Translations under genes and position numbers: made by a program
DNA from: CBDDFV01 sp965227335
Lineage (GTDB): Bacteria > Planctomycetota > Phycisphaerae > Phycisphaerales > SM1A02
Reading direction: 5' to 3'
Assembly (NCBI GenBank): GCA_965227335.1
Contig: CBDDFV010000002.1
Coordinates: 1-64,000 of the forward strand
DNA length: 64,000 nt
The notes under the pieces: model-generated
Told to the model about the DNA's origin: nothing
The model's database searches: none
What the model saw: the letters and a program-made list of their open reading frames with translations, nothing else
In this document: positions 9,083 through 17,648 of the stretch, piece by piece
Position numbering within the stretch: the stretch's first letter is position 1
How the letters are laid out: every line of letters starts with the position of its first letter

Positions 9083-9903
9083 GTCGGGTTCCGCTGTACC
9101 AGGTCGACGCGTTCGCCGAGGCGCCGTTCCGCGGGAATCCCGCCGCGGTTTGTCTGCTCGGGGCGGGCGGGCTCGACGATGCGACGATGCAGGCCGTCGC
9201 CATCGAGATGAACCTCTCCGAGACCGCCTTCGTCACGCCGCCCGCGGCCGACGAACCGACGGCCGCGCACGGACTTCGCTGGTTCACGCCGGCGGCGGAG
9301 GTCGATCTCTGCGGGCACGCCACCCTCGCCGCCGCGTCGGTGCTGTTCACGCAGCACACGGACCGCACGGTCGTCGACTTCGACACGCGCAGCGGCCGCC
9401 TGACCGTCGAGCGGAACGGCGCCGGACGCCTGACGATGAATCTCCCCGCGAGCCCGCGAACACCTGCATCCGCCCCTCGGGGACTCCTCGCCGCGCTGGG
9501 CGTCGGTGGGAACGTGACGGCGTGCCGAACCCGGTCGGACATCCTGATCGAGCTGCCTGACGCCGACGCGGTCCGCCGTCTCACGCCGGACATGCGGGCG
9601 TTGCGACAGGTCGATACGCGGGGCGTGATCGTCACGGCGCGGGCGGATGACGGTGACGACGTCGATTTCGTCTCCCGCTTCTTCGCGCCGGGGGTCGGCG
9701 TGGACGAGGACCCGGTCACCGGCTCCGCCCATTGCGCCCTCGCGCCATGGTGGTGCGAGCGGCTGGGACGCTCCGCGGTGCGTGGCCGGCAGATCTCACA
9801 CCGCCCGGGCGTCGTGGCGTGTCAGTGGACAGGTGGACCGACGGTGGCGTTGAGCGGCGACACGGTGCTCGTGTTCGCGGGTGAGCTCATCCTGCCCGAC
9901 TGA
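9079..9903 (+). CDS. PhzF family isomerase/epimerase-like protein
   Basis: A 274-residue protein of the PhzF/diaminopimelate-epimerase fold. Family hallmarks are the opening YQVDAFAEAPFRGNPAAVC, the Glu-containing NLSETAF segment that carries the usual catalytic Glu, LRWFTPAAEVDLCGHATLA, and the C-terminal GVDEDPVTGSAHCALAPWW. PhzF in phenazine synthesis isomerises trans-2,3-dihydro-3-hydroxyanthranilate. Most bacterial homologues, like this one, lie outside phenazine clusters and have unknown substrates. The GTG start overlaps the stop of the asparaginase-domain gene (GTGA). The pair may act on the same amino-acid-derived metabolite, but that is inference from coupling alone. Confidence 0.9.
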   Translation: MSRVPLYQVDAFAEAPFRGNPAAVCLLGAGGLDDATMQAVAIEMNLSETAFVTPPAADEPTAAHGLRWFTPAAEVDLCGHATLAAASVLFTQHTDRTVVDFDTRSGRLTVERNGAGRLTMNLPASPRTPASAPRGLLAALGVGGNVTACRTRSDILIELPDADAVRRLTPDMRALRQVDTRGVIVTARADDGDDVDFVSRFFAPGVGVDEDPVTGSAHCALAPWWCERLGRSAVRGRQISHRPGVVACQWTGGPTVALSGDTVLVFAGELILPD

Positions 9904-10028
9904 CCTTGCGATCATGATGCGGACGGCCCGCGCGGCAGACGGGGCGCGGTCTCGGCGGCGGTGATTGCACGCCCGCAGGTTCGGACCAACTTCGACACGA
10001 CCATGCGATGGCGCGCCCGCCAACGAAC

Positions 10029-10056
10029 AACCGCCCCGGCCGAGGCCGAGGCGGTT
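10029..10056 (-). terminator. Intrinsic-type terminator of the 10086-10802 gene
   Basis: A stem pairs AACCGCC at 10029-10035 with GGCGGTT at 10050-10056, and an inner CGGC/GCCG stem continues it. On the minus strand the hairpin is followed by TTGTTCGTTGG, which is moderately T-rich. It sits 30 bases after the stop codon. Confidence 0.6.
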
Positions 10057-10085
10057 GCGGTCATGCGTTCAGATCGTTCGATCGA

Positions 10086-10802
10086 TCAGGCGCGACGACG
10101 GCGTCGACCGGCGAGGCCGGCCATACCGAAGAGCGCGAGAGCGCCGGGGCCCGGAATGAGGGCCGCGAAGACGCTGGTGATCGAGAACTGATCGTTGCCG
10201 GTCAGCGAGAACTCGATGCGAATCGCGATGTCGCTGTTCAGCGCCGGACCATCCTGGCTCGGGATCGGCATCCCGAAGGCCTGGGCGTCGCCCACCGACC
10301 CGAGGCCGGCGTTCGAGAGCGAGTACGGGGCGTCGAAGAGCGACTCAACCGCCACGCCGTCCATGAGGACGGTCCAGAGCGGGTTGTCGTCAACGGTGCC
10401 GAGCGTACCGCCGCCGCTGTCCGTGGTCAGACCAATCGACGCGGAACCACCGATCAGCGTGTCCGGCAGCGAGATGGTCGGGAGAATCACGGTCAACGCG
10501 AAGTTGATCGTGTCATTCGTGAAGTTCTCAACCGTCACGTTCCCCGACAGCAGCGGATCCGGCTTGCCGTTCAGGTTCCATGACAGACCCCAGGCGCCGT
10601 TGTTGTCAATCAGGTCGCCCTGATAGTTGAACAAACCGCCGCCGAGGTCAGTGCCCGACTGACTGAAGTTGTCCACGACCACACCGTCCACCTCCCAGAT
10701 GAACTCGAGATCGGGACCCGCAGCCATGCCGGTCGTCACGCACATCGCCGCGACGGCGGACGCCGCCAAGGCTGCATGCTGACGAAGACGTCGAATTGCC
10801 AT
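10086..10802 (-). CDS. Exported PEP-CTERM-like protein (paralogue of 13081-13869)
   Basis: A 238-residue exported protein. The start at 10802 is fixed by a strong AGGAGGAG site. The signal peptide runs to about TGMAAG and the mature part is a beta-rich domain. The C-terminus has a PEP-CTERM-like tripartite signal: a proline turn (IPGPGALALFGMAGLAG), a hydrophobic helix and RRRRRA. PEP-CTERM tails are processed by exosortase-type transpeptidases and direct proteins to the cell surface or exopolysaccharide. It shares aligned segments with the 13081-13869 protein (DGVAVESLFDAPYS against DGTAVQSLLDDPFS, and SDIAIRIEFSL against NDIAIFLEFTL), so the two are paralogues flanking a multihaem cytochrome. 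Biochemical function unknown. Confidence 0.85.
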   Translation of the reverse strand: MAIRRLRQHAALAASAVAAMCVTTGMAAGPDLEFIWEVDGVVVDNFSQSGTDLGGGLFNYQGDLIDNNGAWGLSWNLNGKPDPLLSGNVTVENFTNDTINFALTVILPTISLPDTLIGGSASIGLTTDSGGGTLGTVDDNPLWTVLMDGVAVESLFDAPYSLSNAGLGSVGDAQAFGMPIPSQDGPALNSDIAIRIEFSLTGNDQFSITSVFAALIPGPGALALFGMAGLAGRRRRRA

Positions 10803-10917
10803 GACCTTCTCCTCCTGGTCTCCGCCGAGCCGTAGCCCGGCCGAAATCCGGTCCGCAGACCGGGGTGTCTTCCTCTGATTCACCGGAGCAGGACTCCAGC
10901 GAGCTTTCTCTTGATCG

Positions 10918-10945
10918 ATCCTACCATGACTCCGCACGCGTGCAA
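10918..10945 (-). promoter_or_regulatory. Candidate housekeeping promoter for the 10086-10802 gene
   Basis: On the minus strand TTGCAC (10940-10945), a 16-bp spacer and TAGGAT (10918-10923). It would give a leader of about 110 nt before the ATG at 10802. It lies downstream of the cytochrome stop codon, so the gene probably has its own transcript. Confidence 0.5.
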
Positions 10946-10961
10946 GCCTGCGGTCCAATAT

Positions 10962-10988
10962 TCCGGGTGGTGAATTTTGTCACCCGAA
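10962..10988 (-). terminator. Weak hairpin after the cytochrome gene
   Basis: CGGGTG at 10964-10969 pairs with CACCCG at 10981-10986, with an AT-rich loop. The minus-strand tail GGAATATTGG is only mildly U-rich. It may limit read-through from the cytochrome gene into the promoter just downstream. Confidence 0.35.
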
Positions 10989-11024
10989 TGACACAAACAG
11001 GCCATATGCCGACGTTCCACCGGG

Positions 11025-12950
11025 TCATCCGCTGTACCAGTTGGCGAGCAGAATGGCCAGATCGCCCGGTCCGATCACGCCATTGCCGTCCAGATCCGCC
11101 GGACTCGTGGTCTGGACGCCCCAGACGGACAGGAGCAGAGCCAGGTCCGCCGCGTCGACAAAGTTGTCGTTGTTGAAATCGCCGACGCCGCCGTGGGGCG
11201 TGATCGAGATTTCCACCACGTCGATCGGGGCCGGCGCGGACTTGCCATGGGCGACCCACAGGTCGTAGGCCTGCTGGCCGAGCTCATCGGTGGTGTTCTC
11301 GTCCCGGAGGAACTCGATGAAGCTCTTCGAGGTCGTCTGGTAGTACACCGTGACGATGGCGCTGGCGGTGCCCGTCGGGATGTCGTAGATGGTGTCATCC
11401 CAGTGCTGGCCTTCCTGGAAGCTGGCCCCCACCGGCGCCGCGCCGTTGTCCGCGTAATCCGCCACGTACACGCCGGTGGCCGGGATGCGGTTGTCCTTCA
11501 GGATGGTGTTCGCCAGGACGAAGTGATGCGTGGGGCCTTCCGGCAGTCCGGTCGCTGTCGACTGTTCGGCGTCGACACCCATGATCGCCTCGTAGACCTT
11601 CGTGTCCTCCTCCGACAACTCGGCGAGATCGAAGTCGTAGGCGCCGCGCTCGCTGATGAGCACCTCATCGGCGTCGAAGAACCTGACGTTGATCCACGCG
11701 CGGCGGCCGTCGGGGAAGCCGGTCGGGAACTTGTGTCCGGATCGGTTGATCACGCGAACGTGCAGTTCCTGCCCTTCCTGCTCCACCGTGGTGTCCGTCG
11801 CTTTCTCGAGCATGTCGATATTGCGAGCGATCGCGGCGTCGACCTCGTTCTGGCTGAGGCCGGTCGCGGTCGGGCCGTAGAGTTCCTGAATGGCGCCGAG
11901 CACCCACGTGTTGGCGCCGGCGAACAGGTGGGCCGGCATGTCCTGCCGCTCCACGTACACCCCGCCGAGGCCGCAGCCGGCGAGGATGGTGTCGGGCATG
12001 TGGCAGTCCTGGCACACCTGCATGACGCCCGTCGGGTGGTTGCCGCCGAAGCGGCCGTTGTGCTGGACGCCTTCGGTCTGGCCGTAGTAGCTGTGCAGCC
12101 ACTCCTGGTAGGTTCGGTGCACGGGGAACATGTCGTTCTGCTGCTGGGTCGGGTGCGGCGTATCGAGCTCGGTGAGCGAGAAGGTGCCGTCCGGGTTCTG
12201 CATGAGCGTCGGGTTGGAGACGTCATGGCAGGTCCAGCAGACTTCGGCGGAGCGATGGAACGGCGAGTGGACGATGTCCGCGCCGAAGTGCGGATTCACC
12301 TGAATGTCGTCGAACGGGCCGCGCCGGGAGTCGACGGGGTCGATGATGTAGCGGGCGTTGGAGCCTTCCGGCGGGATGAGGCCCTGGACCTCGAGATCGG
12401 CGAGGATGGCTTCATCAACATCGGGACTGAGACCGGGCTTGAAGACGGGGTCGACGAGCCGGTGACAGAAGTTGCACGCGACACCTTCGAAGTCGAGCGC
12501 CGTGAACTCGTCGAGGCTGGTGTGTCCGGCGATGAAGGCGTTGGGCGAGTGACACCGGATGCAGTATTCCGCCGAGCCCGTCGCATCCTGTTCCGCGATC
12601 GTGAGCTTGGCGTGGAAGATCGGATCGCGGGCGGACTGCGCCATCATGGACGCTTTCCAGCCGTTGAAGGGCGGGGACGGATCTTCCATGGTCTCGCCGT
12701 AGTTGGCGTGACAGAAGCTGCACTGGCTCGCGCTGACGAGCGCGGCCATGGTGCGAAGATTGGGATCCGGCTGCGTGCCGGGCTGGAAGAAGTCGTTGGA
12801 GGTTGTCTGGAGGGGCAGTTGCGGCGGATCGTCGCCGCCGAACGCCGCGACCCCGATCCCTGCCGCGCACACTCCGGCCAACATCAGGCCGACCCTGATC
12901 TCGCGCGGTCGGTGGCCGCCACCCGGTTGATGATCACGTCCGATCACCAT
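11025..12950 (-). CDS. Secreted pentahaem cytochrome c with dockerin-like C-terminus
   Basis: A 641-residue exported protein. The start at 12950 is chosen because GAGAGGAGAAG precedes it. A signal segment (VGLMLAGVCAAGIGVAAFG) is followed by five CXXCH haem-attachment motifs in order: CSFCH, CIRCH, CNFCH, CWTCH and CQDCH. The latter half has the NRSGHKFPTGFPDGRRAW element seen in multihaem cytochrome families, in which extra His residues can ligate haem, and a beta-rich domain. The last 55 residues hold two dockerin-like calcium-loop repeats (DFNNDNFVDAADLALLLSVWG and DLDGNGVIGPGDLAILLANW). It is probably an electron-transfer protein in the periplasm or on the cell surface, but the redox partner is unknown. 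It lies between two paralogous PEP-CTERM-like genes on the same strand. Confidence 0.9.
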   Translation of the reverse strand: MVIGRDHQPGGGHRPREIRVGLMLAGVCAAGIGVAAFGGDDPPQLPLQTTSNDFFQPGTQPDPNLRTMAALVSASQCSFCHANYGETMEDPSPPFNGWKASMMAQSARDPIFHAKLTIAEQDATGSAEYCIRCHSPNAFIAGHTSLDEFTALDFEGVACNFCHRLVDPVFKPGLSPDVDEAILADLEVQGLIPPEGSNARYIIDPVDSRRGPFDDIQVNPHFGADIVHSPFHRSAEVCWTCHDVSNPTLMQNPDGTFSLTELDTPHPTQQQNDMFPVHRTYQEWLHSYYGQTEGVQHNGRFGGNHPTGVMQVCQDCHMPDTILAGCGLGGVYVERQDMPAHLFAGANTWVLGAIQELYGPTATGLSQNEVDAAIARNIDMLEKATDTTVEQEGQELHVRVINRSGHKFPTGFPDGRRAWINVRFFDADEVLISERGAYDFDLAELSEEDTKVYEAIMGVDAEQSTATGLPEGPTHHFVLANTILKDNRIPATGVYVADYADNGAAPVGASFQEGQHWDDTIYDIPTGTASAIVTVYYQTTSKSFIEFLRDENTTDELGQQAYDLWVAHGKSAPAPIDVVEISITPHGGVGDFNNDNFVDAADLALLLSVWGVQTTSPADLDGNGVIGPGDLAILLANWYSG

Positions 12951-12972
12951 TGCTCTTCTCCTCTCACGGCAA

Positions 12973-13006
12973 GTGGCTCTGCGGCGCATGAGCGTCGCAG
13001 AGCCAC
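12973..13006 (-). other. Intercistronic hairpin between PEP-CTERM-like gene and cytochrome gene
   Basis: GTGGCTCTGCG (12973-12983) and CGCAGAGCCAC (12996-13006) form a perfect 11-bp stem with a 12-nt loop. On the minus strand no U-run follows, so it is more likely an mRNA-stabilising or attenuating hairpin within one transcript than a full terminator. No separate promoter for the cytochrome is visible. Confidence 0.55.
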
Positions 13007-13080
13007 CGTGCTGGTCTGGTGCGTGGTCAGGTCGGCGAGCCTGCCGAACCGGGCCACGTCATCTGTCGAGTGCGTCTCGC

Positions 13081-13869
13081 TCAGCAGCGACGACGACGGC
13101 GACGCGAAACGAGGCCGACGCCCGCGAAGAGGGCCAGCGCCGCGGGGGCGGGGACCACTTCGAAGATCGCGGTGAACGACGCAGAGTCGCCCGCCGAGAG
13201 CGTGAACTCGAGGAAGATCGCGATGTCGTTGTCCAGATCCTCACCCGAGGCGAGCGGATCCGGCGTGCCGAAGCTCGCGGGGCCGACCTGGCTGCTCAGC
13301 AGCGGGCCGCCCGCGCTCTGCGAGAACGGATCGTCGAGCAGCGACTGCACCGCAGTGCCGTCGATGAAGCTCGTGTAGATCGAACCGCCGGACGCCGCGG
13401 CGACCGTCGCATCGTCAAACGTGAGATCCGTGACGGTGCCGACGACCGAGCCCGACATGTCCGCGTCCGGGAAGGACACGACCGTCCCCTGCGTCATGAG
13501 CAGGGAGAACGTCTGCGTCGAGTTCGAGTTGTTGGTCACCACGATGTTCGCGGTCACGAACGCCGAGCCGCCGCCGGACGCGGCGCCCGCCGGACGACCG
13601 TCCGCAAAGGTGCAGAGATAATCGAGATGCCAGAGACCATCCTGACCATTGACCTTGTCGGCCATGGTCGCAGTCCCGTTCCCGTTGTCCTGCGCGTTGT
13701 TCTCGTTCGCGATGTAGCTCGCCGGCCCGACGTCATCGCCGGTCACGTCCCAGAGCATCTCGAAGTCCCAGTTGAACTCGTCTCCGGCCGTGGCGACGCC
13801 CGTCACCGCCAGCATTGCTGCGGCAGCGGCGACAAGTGACGTCCGGCTGAACCGCGTGTCAGTCACCAT
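13081..13869 (-). CDS. Exported PEP-CTERM-like protein (paralogue of 10086-10802)
   Basis: A 262-residue exported protein starting at 13869 behind a GGAGGAAGAG ribosome-binding site. The signal peptide ends near VATAGD. The central beta-rich domain matches the neighbouring 10086-10802 protein in several segments, and the C-terminus has VPAPAALALFAGVGLVS followed by a run of arginines and a final Cys. It is probably sorted to the cell surface by an exosortase-like system, though no exosortase gene lies in the window. It is the first gene of the minus-strand group that includes the pentahaem cytochrome, 130 bases downstream. Upstream is a promoter whose spacer contains a nine-base cytosine run on the plus strand (13990-13998). 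Function unknown. Confidence 0.83.
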   Translation of the reverse strand: MVTDTRFSRTSLVAAAAAMLAVTGVATAGDEFNWDFEMLWDVTGDDVGPASYIANENNAQDNGNGTATMADKVNGQDGLWHLDYLCTFADGRPAGAASGGGSAFVTANIVVTNNSNSTQTFSLLMTQGTVVSFPDADMSGSVVGTVTDLTFDDATVAAASGGSIYTSFIDGTAVQSLLDDPFSQSAGGPLLSSQVGPASFGTPDPLASGEDLDNDIAIFLEFTLSAGDSASFTAIFEVVPAPAALALFAGVGLVSRRRRRRC

Positions 13870-13977
13870 GATCTCTTCCTCCAACGGTCTTTCTCTTGCG
13901 ATCGGTCCAGAGGACCGGAAGCTTCTTTTCTCTCGATTGACGGCCTGAGCCGAGAATCGCCCTTACTCCACGGACTG

Positions 13978-14006
13978 AAGGTACCACCACCCCCCCCCGC
14001 CATCAA
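13978..14006 (-). promoter_or_regulatory. Candidate promoter with homopolymer spacer for 13081-13869
   Basis: On the minus strand TTGATG (14001-14006), a 17-bp spacer and TACCTT (13978-13983). The spacer contains nine consecutive Gs on the transcribed sense. The predicted leader is about 100 nt. A change in tract length would change the -35/-10 spacing. Confidence 0.4.
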
Positions 14007-14078
14007 GGCTGATATTGACTTTTTAAGCGAATTGGAGTCGCCCGCCGCGACCACCCGCCGCTCCCAGCCCGAACCCGC

Positions 14079-15143
14079 TTATCGGACCCCTGAGACCAGA
14101 GCCCCACGTGGCGCCGCCGGCCCGGTCAGGCCCGCCAGCCGCTCCCGCCAGGCCGCCAGGGCCGACCGCATCGTCGACGCGTCCGTCGCCGTCCGGAACG
14201 CTTCCTTCAGCGGCTTCACGTGCCCCATCGTCTTGCCGTACCAGGAGATCCGCTGACGGAGACATCGCACCGCCAGTCGCTCCCCCGCCAGCTCCAGCAG
14301 CAGATCGAGATGACGCTCGATCACGTCCAGCTTCTCCCCCACCGTCAAACCCGCCGGCGTCTCCCCCGTCGTCAGACGATCCCACGCCCCGCGGAACAAC
14401 CACGGCGTGCGCAACGCCCCCCGTCCGATCATCACCCCCGCACAGCCCGTCGCCGCCATCATCCGCACCACGTCCTCCGGCTCGGTCACATCCCCGTTCC
14501 CGATCACCGGGATCCCCTCCACCGCCGACACCACCGACGCAATCCCCGACAGATCCACCGAACCCCGGAACTTCTGCGCCGTCGTCCGACCATGCACCGT
14601 CACCGCCTGCACGCCGACCGACTCCAGACGACGGGCGAGGCGCGGCGCCACGATGCAGCTCTCGTCCCACCCCAGTCGCACCTTCGCCGTCACCGGAACT
14701 CCCGTCCCCCGCAACGCCTCCACGATTCGCGCGGCGAGACGCACCGTTCGCTCCGGATCGCACAGCAACAGCGATCCGCCCGTCTTCTTCGCAATGCGAT
14801 CGACCGGGCACCCCATGTTGATGTCGACGATCCGCGCGCCATGATCCGCCGCCCATTGCGCCGCCTCCGGCAGCGGCGCCTCGTCGTTGCCGTAGAGCTG
14901 CATGCAGAGCGGTTCGTCGTCCGCATTCGTCGCCGCGAGGGCGAGGGCCTTCGGATCCTCCCGGAGCACCGAATGGCAGTTGAGCAGGTCGGTGCACGCC
15001 AGACCGACCCCGCCGAGTTCGCGGCAGAGCAGCCGGAACGCGAGGTCGGTGTGCCCGGCGATCGGCGCCAGCAGCAGCGGCGAGGCGAGTTCGACCCCGC
15101 CGATGCAGAGCGGCGGCGTGGTGGGAGCGGCGGCCTGAATCAC
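14079..15143 (-). CDS. dusB: tRNA-dihydrouridine synthase (DusB-like)
   Basis: A 354-residue FMN-dependent enzyme that reduces specific uridines in the D-loop of tRNA to dihydrouridine. The N-terminal TIM barrel shows LLAPIAGHTDLAFR, the conserved QLYGNDEAP, the active-site Cys motif VDINMGCPVDRIAKKTGGS (normally the general acid Cys), AKVRLGWD, VTVHGRTTAQKF and the FMN-binding IGNGDVTEPEDV and GVMIGRGALRTPW. The helical C-terminal domain has RISWYGKTMGHVKPLKEAF. The GTG at 15143 is preferred: it begins right at the family homology and has TATACT six bases upstream. A longer form from further upstream would run into the terminator of the neighbouring protease gene. The Dus subtype is less certain than the family. 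Confidence 0.93.
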   Translation of the reverse strand: MIQAAAPTTPPLCIGGVELASPLLLAPIAGHTDLAFRLLCRELGGVGLACTDLLNCHSVLREDPKALALAATNADDEPLCMQLYGNDEAPLPEAAQWAADHGARIVDINMGCPVDRIAKKTGGSLLLCDPERTVRLAARIVEALRGTGVPVTAKVRLGWDESCIVAPRLARRLESVGVQAVTVHGRTTAQKFRGSVDLSGIASVVSAVEGIPVIGNGDVTEPEDVVRMMAATGCAGVMIGRGALRTPWLFRGAWDRLTTGETPAGLTVGEKLDVIERHLDLLLELAGERLAVRCLRQRISWYGKTMGHVKPLKEAFRTATDASTMRSALAAWRERLAGLTGPAAPRGALVSGVR

Positions 15144-15149
15144 GGGCGA

Positions 15150-15155
15150 AGTATA
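15150..15155 (-). promoter_or_regulatory. Candidate leaderless -10 element (TATACT)
   Basis: On the minus strand TATACT lies six bases before the GTG start at 15143. There is no Shine-Dalgarno sequence and no clear -35. Confidence 0.45.
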
Positions 15156-15271
15156 GAGCAACCCGGCGCAAGCGGAGCGGCCGATGAATTGGCCGCGAAG
15201 TGCGGGAAGCGAGTGTGCGGCCGGCCGGCCGCTCCGGAGCGGGTGCAAGCCAGCATCGAACCGGACGGGAG

Positions 15272-15309
15272 GAAAAAGAAACGCGGGCGCGACCTGCGTC
15301 GCGCCCGCG
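15272..15309 (-). terminator. Strong intrinsic terminator of the metalloprotease gene
   Basis: A perfect 12-bp GC stem (15282-15293 with 15298-15309) has a 4-nt loop. On the minus strand it is followed by TTTCTTTTTCC. It sits about 30 bases after the stop codon of the 15342-17648 gene. Confidence 0.85.
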
Positions 15310-15341
15310 GGGATCATCATCTTCGGCGCCGGTGCTCCGTC

Positions 15342-17648
15342 TTATTCGGGGCAGCCGCCCCAGGCCGACAGGAGGGCCGCGAGGTCGCTCGGTCCGACGA
15401 CGCCGTCGTCATCGAGGTCGGCGGTCTCATCGTCGGTGCCCCAGACGCTGAGCAGGCCCGCGAGGTCCGACGCGCCGACCATCCCGTCGTCATCGAAGTC
15501 GGCGGGACAGGGGTCGGGCTCGACGCCCCCGTCGCAGCTGATCGTGAGCGTTCCCGTGCCGCTGTCGTCCACGGACGGACCGCCGACGCGGATGAAGTAG
15601 GGCACATCGGGAATCGCGCTGAAGACGGCTTCGGAGGTCCCGCCGGCGCACCCGTCGGCGTCATCGCTGCAGGCGACGAGGACGGACGTGGGCGGGCACG
15701 CGCCGATATCGATGTAGACCGCGATCCGCGTGTTGTAGTCCGCCTGCCCGCAGGTCGAGACGGTCACATCGCCCTCGCAGGTCGGCGTGTAGATGAACCA
15801 GACGTCGCGGGCGATGCCGAGGCCGGTGCCTTCGTCGCAGGTGCCCGGGAGCAGGACGCCGTCGGTGGACGAGTTGAGGGTGGAGAACGGGTGGTCGCCG
15901 TCGGCGACGATCTGCGCGTTCTCGCAGTCGTCGTTCTCGGGCGTCGGGCCGGAGGGACCGACCCGCACGTCGTCGATGTAGAAGTCATCCGCGCTGGAGT
16001 CGACGTCCGTGAGGAACCGCACGCGGAATTCATCGTGGTAGGCGTCGCCCGGCAGCGGATGGCTGAAGAACTCGAATTCCTCGGGTTCGGAGCCGTCCGA
16101 GACATACTCGTTCAGGAGGTTCCACTCTTCGCCGTTGTCCCAGTAGTAGACGAGCAGCGAATCGCCCGCTTCGGTGTTGCGGGGCTGGACCCAGTACTCG
16201 ACCACGTAGTCGCTCTCGCCGCCGAGGCGGATCTTGTTGGTGCGGATCTCGTCGTCACCGAACTCGCCGAAGCCGGAATCGAGGAGCACCGCGTTGGACG
16301 GGCTGGGCTCGTTGTCGGCGTTCCCGGAAATCGTCGCGCCCCGGACCCACGACCACTGGACCGGCTCGAGCGAGCCGGATTCGAAGTCCTCGAAGAAGGG
16401 CGGACCGACCGAGTTGACGTCGTCCTCCAGACAGAACCGCGTGTTGCGGAAGTTGATGATGACGTTCTTGGAGGACGTGTTGAACTTGAGATTGGCGCCG
16501 TTGATGCCGCCGCACCCGCCGAGACCGGCGCACATGATGTTGCATGCGAAACCGCTGCAGTGCGGCGCGTTCCAGTTGTGACCGAGCTCATGCGCGGTCA
16601 GGGCGATGCGCTCGTTGAACGAGGCGCCGTTGAAGCGGGACTCGGACAGGCCGTACGCGACGCTGCCGTTGGCTCCGCAGGAGAAGCCCGACTCGTTGCA
16701 GATCACGCCGTTGTAGGCGAGACCGATGGTCGTGCCGCTCAGGTTCTTGCCGGTGAACAGGTGCGCGACGTCGCGGGCGATCGTCGATTCGGGGAAGCTG
16801 TTCCAGGTCTCCCGGAATTCGCACAGCATGTTGTCGGCGATGAACGAGCTGTAGGGGTCGGGCGACGACGTCCGGACGATGATCGTGGTGACCTCGTACG
16901 TGATGTCGACGTCGCGCTCGTAGATGAACTCGACCTCGTTGAGAATGTTCTCGATGTCCGCCAGCGTCGCGGTCAGCGAGTTGCCGTTCTTGGCGTAGAA
17001 CTCGGTGTCGGCGTCACAGGCGATCTCGCACACCTCGTCGCCCAGAGAGGCGATCCCGCCGCCGGGGAAGGACGGATCCGGCGGCGGACCGATCTGGAAC
17101 GACCCGTCGGCGCCGCACGTGTGCTCGGAGGGGGTGAGATTGTCGGGGTGGTAGACGAGGTGGGCCGTCTCCGCCGCGTCGGGCATGAAACCGGCGAGCG
17201 GCTCGACGTACCAGGTCGTGTCCGCGTCAATGCTGATCGACGCGTGAAGCCGACCCTCGAAGAGCGACGCCCGCACGTGCGATCCCGGGACGCCGCGAAT
17301 CTCACCCTTGTACGTGGTGACCGGCGGCGCGTCGACGACGTGATAGCCGGTCTCGTCCTGGATCCAGACCTCGAACGTGGCGGAGCGGTTGGAATGGGGA
17401 ACGAGATCGATGTTGACGGCGACGCCGTCGAGCGACACCTGGGCGGAGAACGCCTGCGGGCCATCGGCGAAGAGCGGCAGATCGAACGACTGCACGCTGA
17501 ACTGATTGAACCGATCGAGACCGGTCGACGGGGCGTCGGATCGGTCGCCGAGCGCCGGACCGTCAGCCTGGGCGGCGCCCATGGCGACAGTCAGGATCGC
17601 GGCGACGCCGGCGCAGCGCCAGGCGCTGGGGCGGGATCCGTTGTTCAT
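15342..17648 (-). CDS. Secreted zinc metalloprotease (M12/reprolysin-like) with dockerin-like tail
   Basis: A 768-residue exported protein. The start at 17648 gives a clean signal peptide ending near GAAQADG. A prodomain-like beta region is followed by the metzincin catalytic domain with the zinc-binding motif HELGHNWNAPHC and a downstream CNIMCAGLGG segment that supplies the Met-turn. After it come a MAM/jelly-roll-like domain (FFEDFESGSLEP ... DDFYIDDVRVG), a cysteine-bearing beta-domain resembling PPC modules (ENDDCENAQIV ... GTGTLTISCDG), and two dockerin-like repeats ending LLSAWGGCPE. It should degrade proteins outside the cell. Export could go through the type II channel whose secretin starts this window (inference). 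A strong terminator follows and a TTGACA promoter precedes it. Confidence 0.92.
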   Translation of the reverse strand: MNNGSRPSAWRCAGVAAILTVAMGAAQADGPALGDRSDAPSTGLDRFNQFSVQSFDLPLFADGPQAFSAQVSLDGVAVNIDLVPHSNRSATFEVWIQDETGYHVVDAPPVTTYKGEIRGVPGSHVRASLFEGRLHASISIDADTTWYVEPLAGFMPDAAETAHLVYHPDNLTPSEHTCGADGSFQIGPPPDPSFPGGGIASLGDEVCEIACDADTEFYAKNGNSLTATLADIENILNEVEFIYERDVDITYEVTTIIVRTSSPDPYSSFIADNMLCEFRETWNSFPESTIARDVAHLFTGKNLSGTTIGLAYNGVICNESGFSCGANGSVAYGLSESRFNGASFNERIALTAHELGHNWNAPHCSGFACNIMCAGLGGCGGINGANLKFNTSSKNVIINFRNTRFCLEDDVNSVGPPFFEDFESGSLEPVQWSWVRGATISGNADNEPSPSNAVLLDSGFGEFGDDEIRTNKIRLGGESDYVVEYWVQPRNTEAGDSLLVYYWDNGEEWNLLNEYVSDGSEPEEFEFFSHPLPGDAYHDEFRVRFLTDVDSSADDFYIDDVRVGPSGPTPENDDCENAQIVADGDHPFSTLNSSTDGVLLPGTCDEGTGLGIARDVWFIYTPTCEGDVTVSTCGQADYNTRIAVYIDIGACPPTSVLVACSDDADGCAGGTSEAVFSAIPDVPYFIRVGGPSVDDSGTGTLTISCDGGVEPDPCPADFDDDGMVGASDLAGLLSVWGTDDETADLDDDGVVGPSDLAALLSAWGGCPE

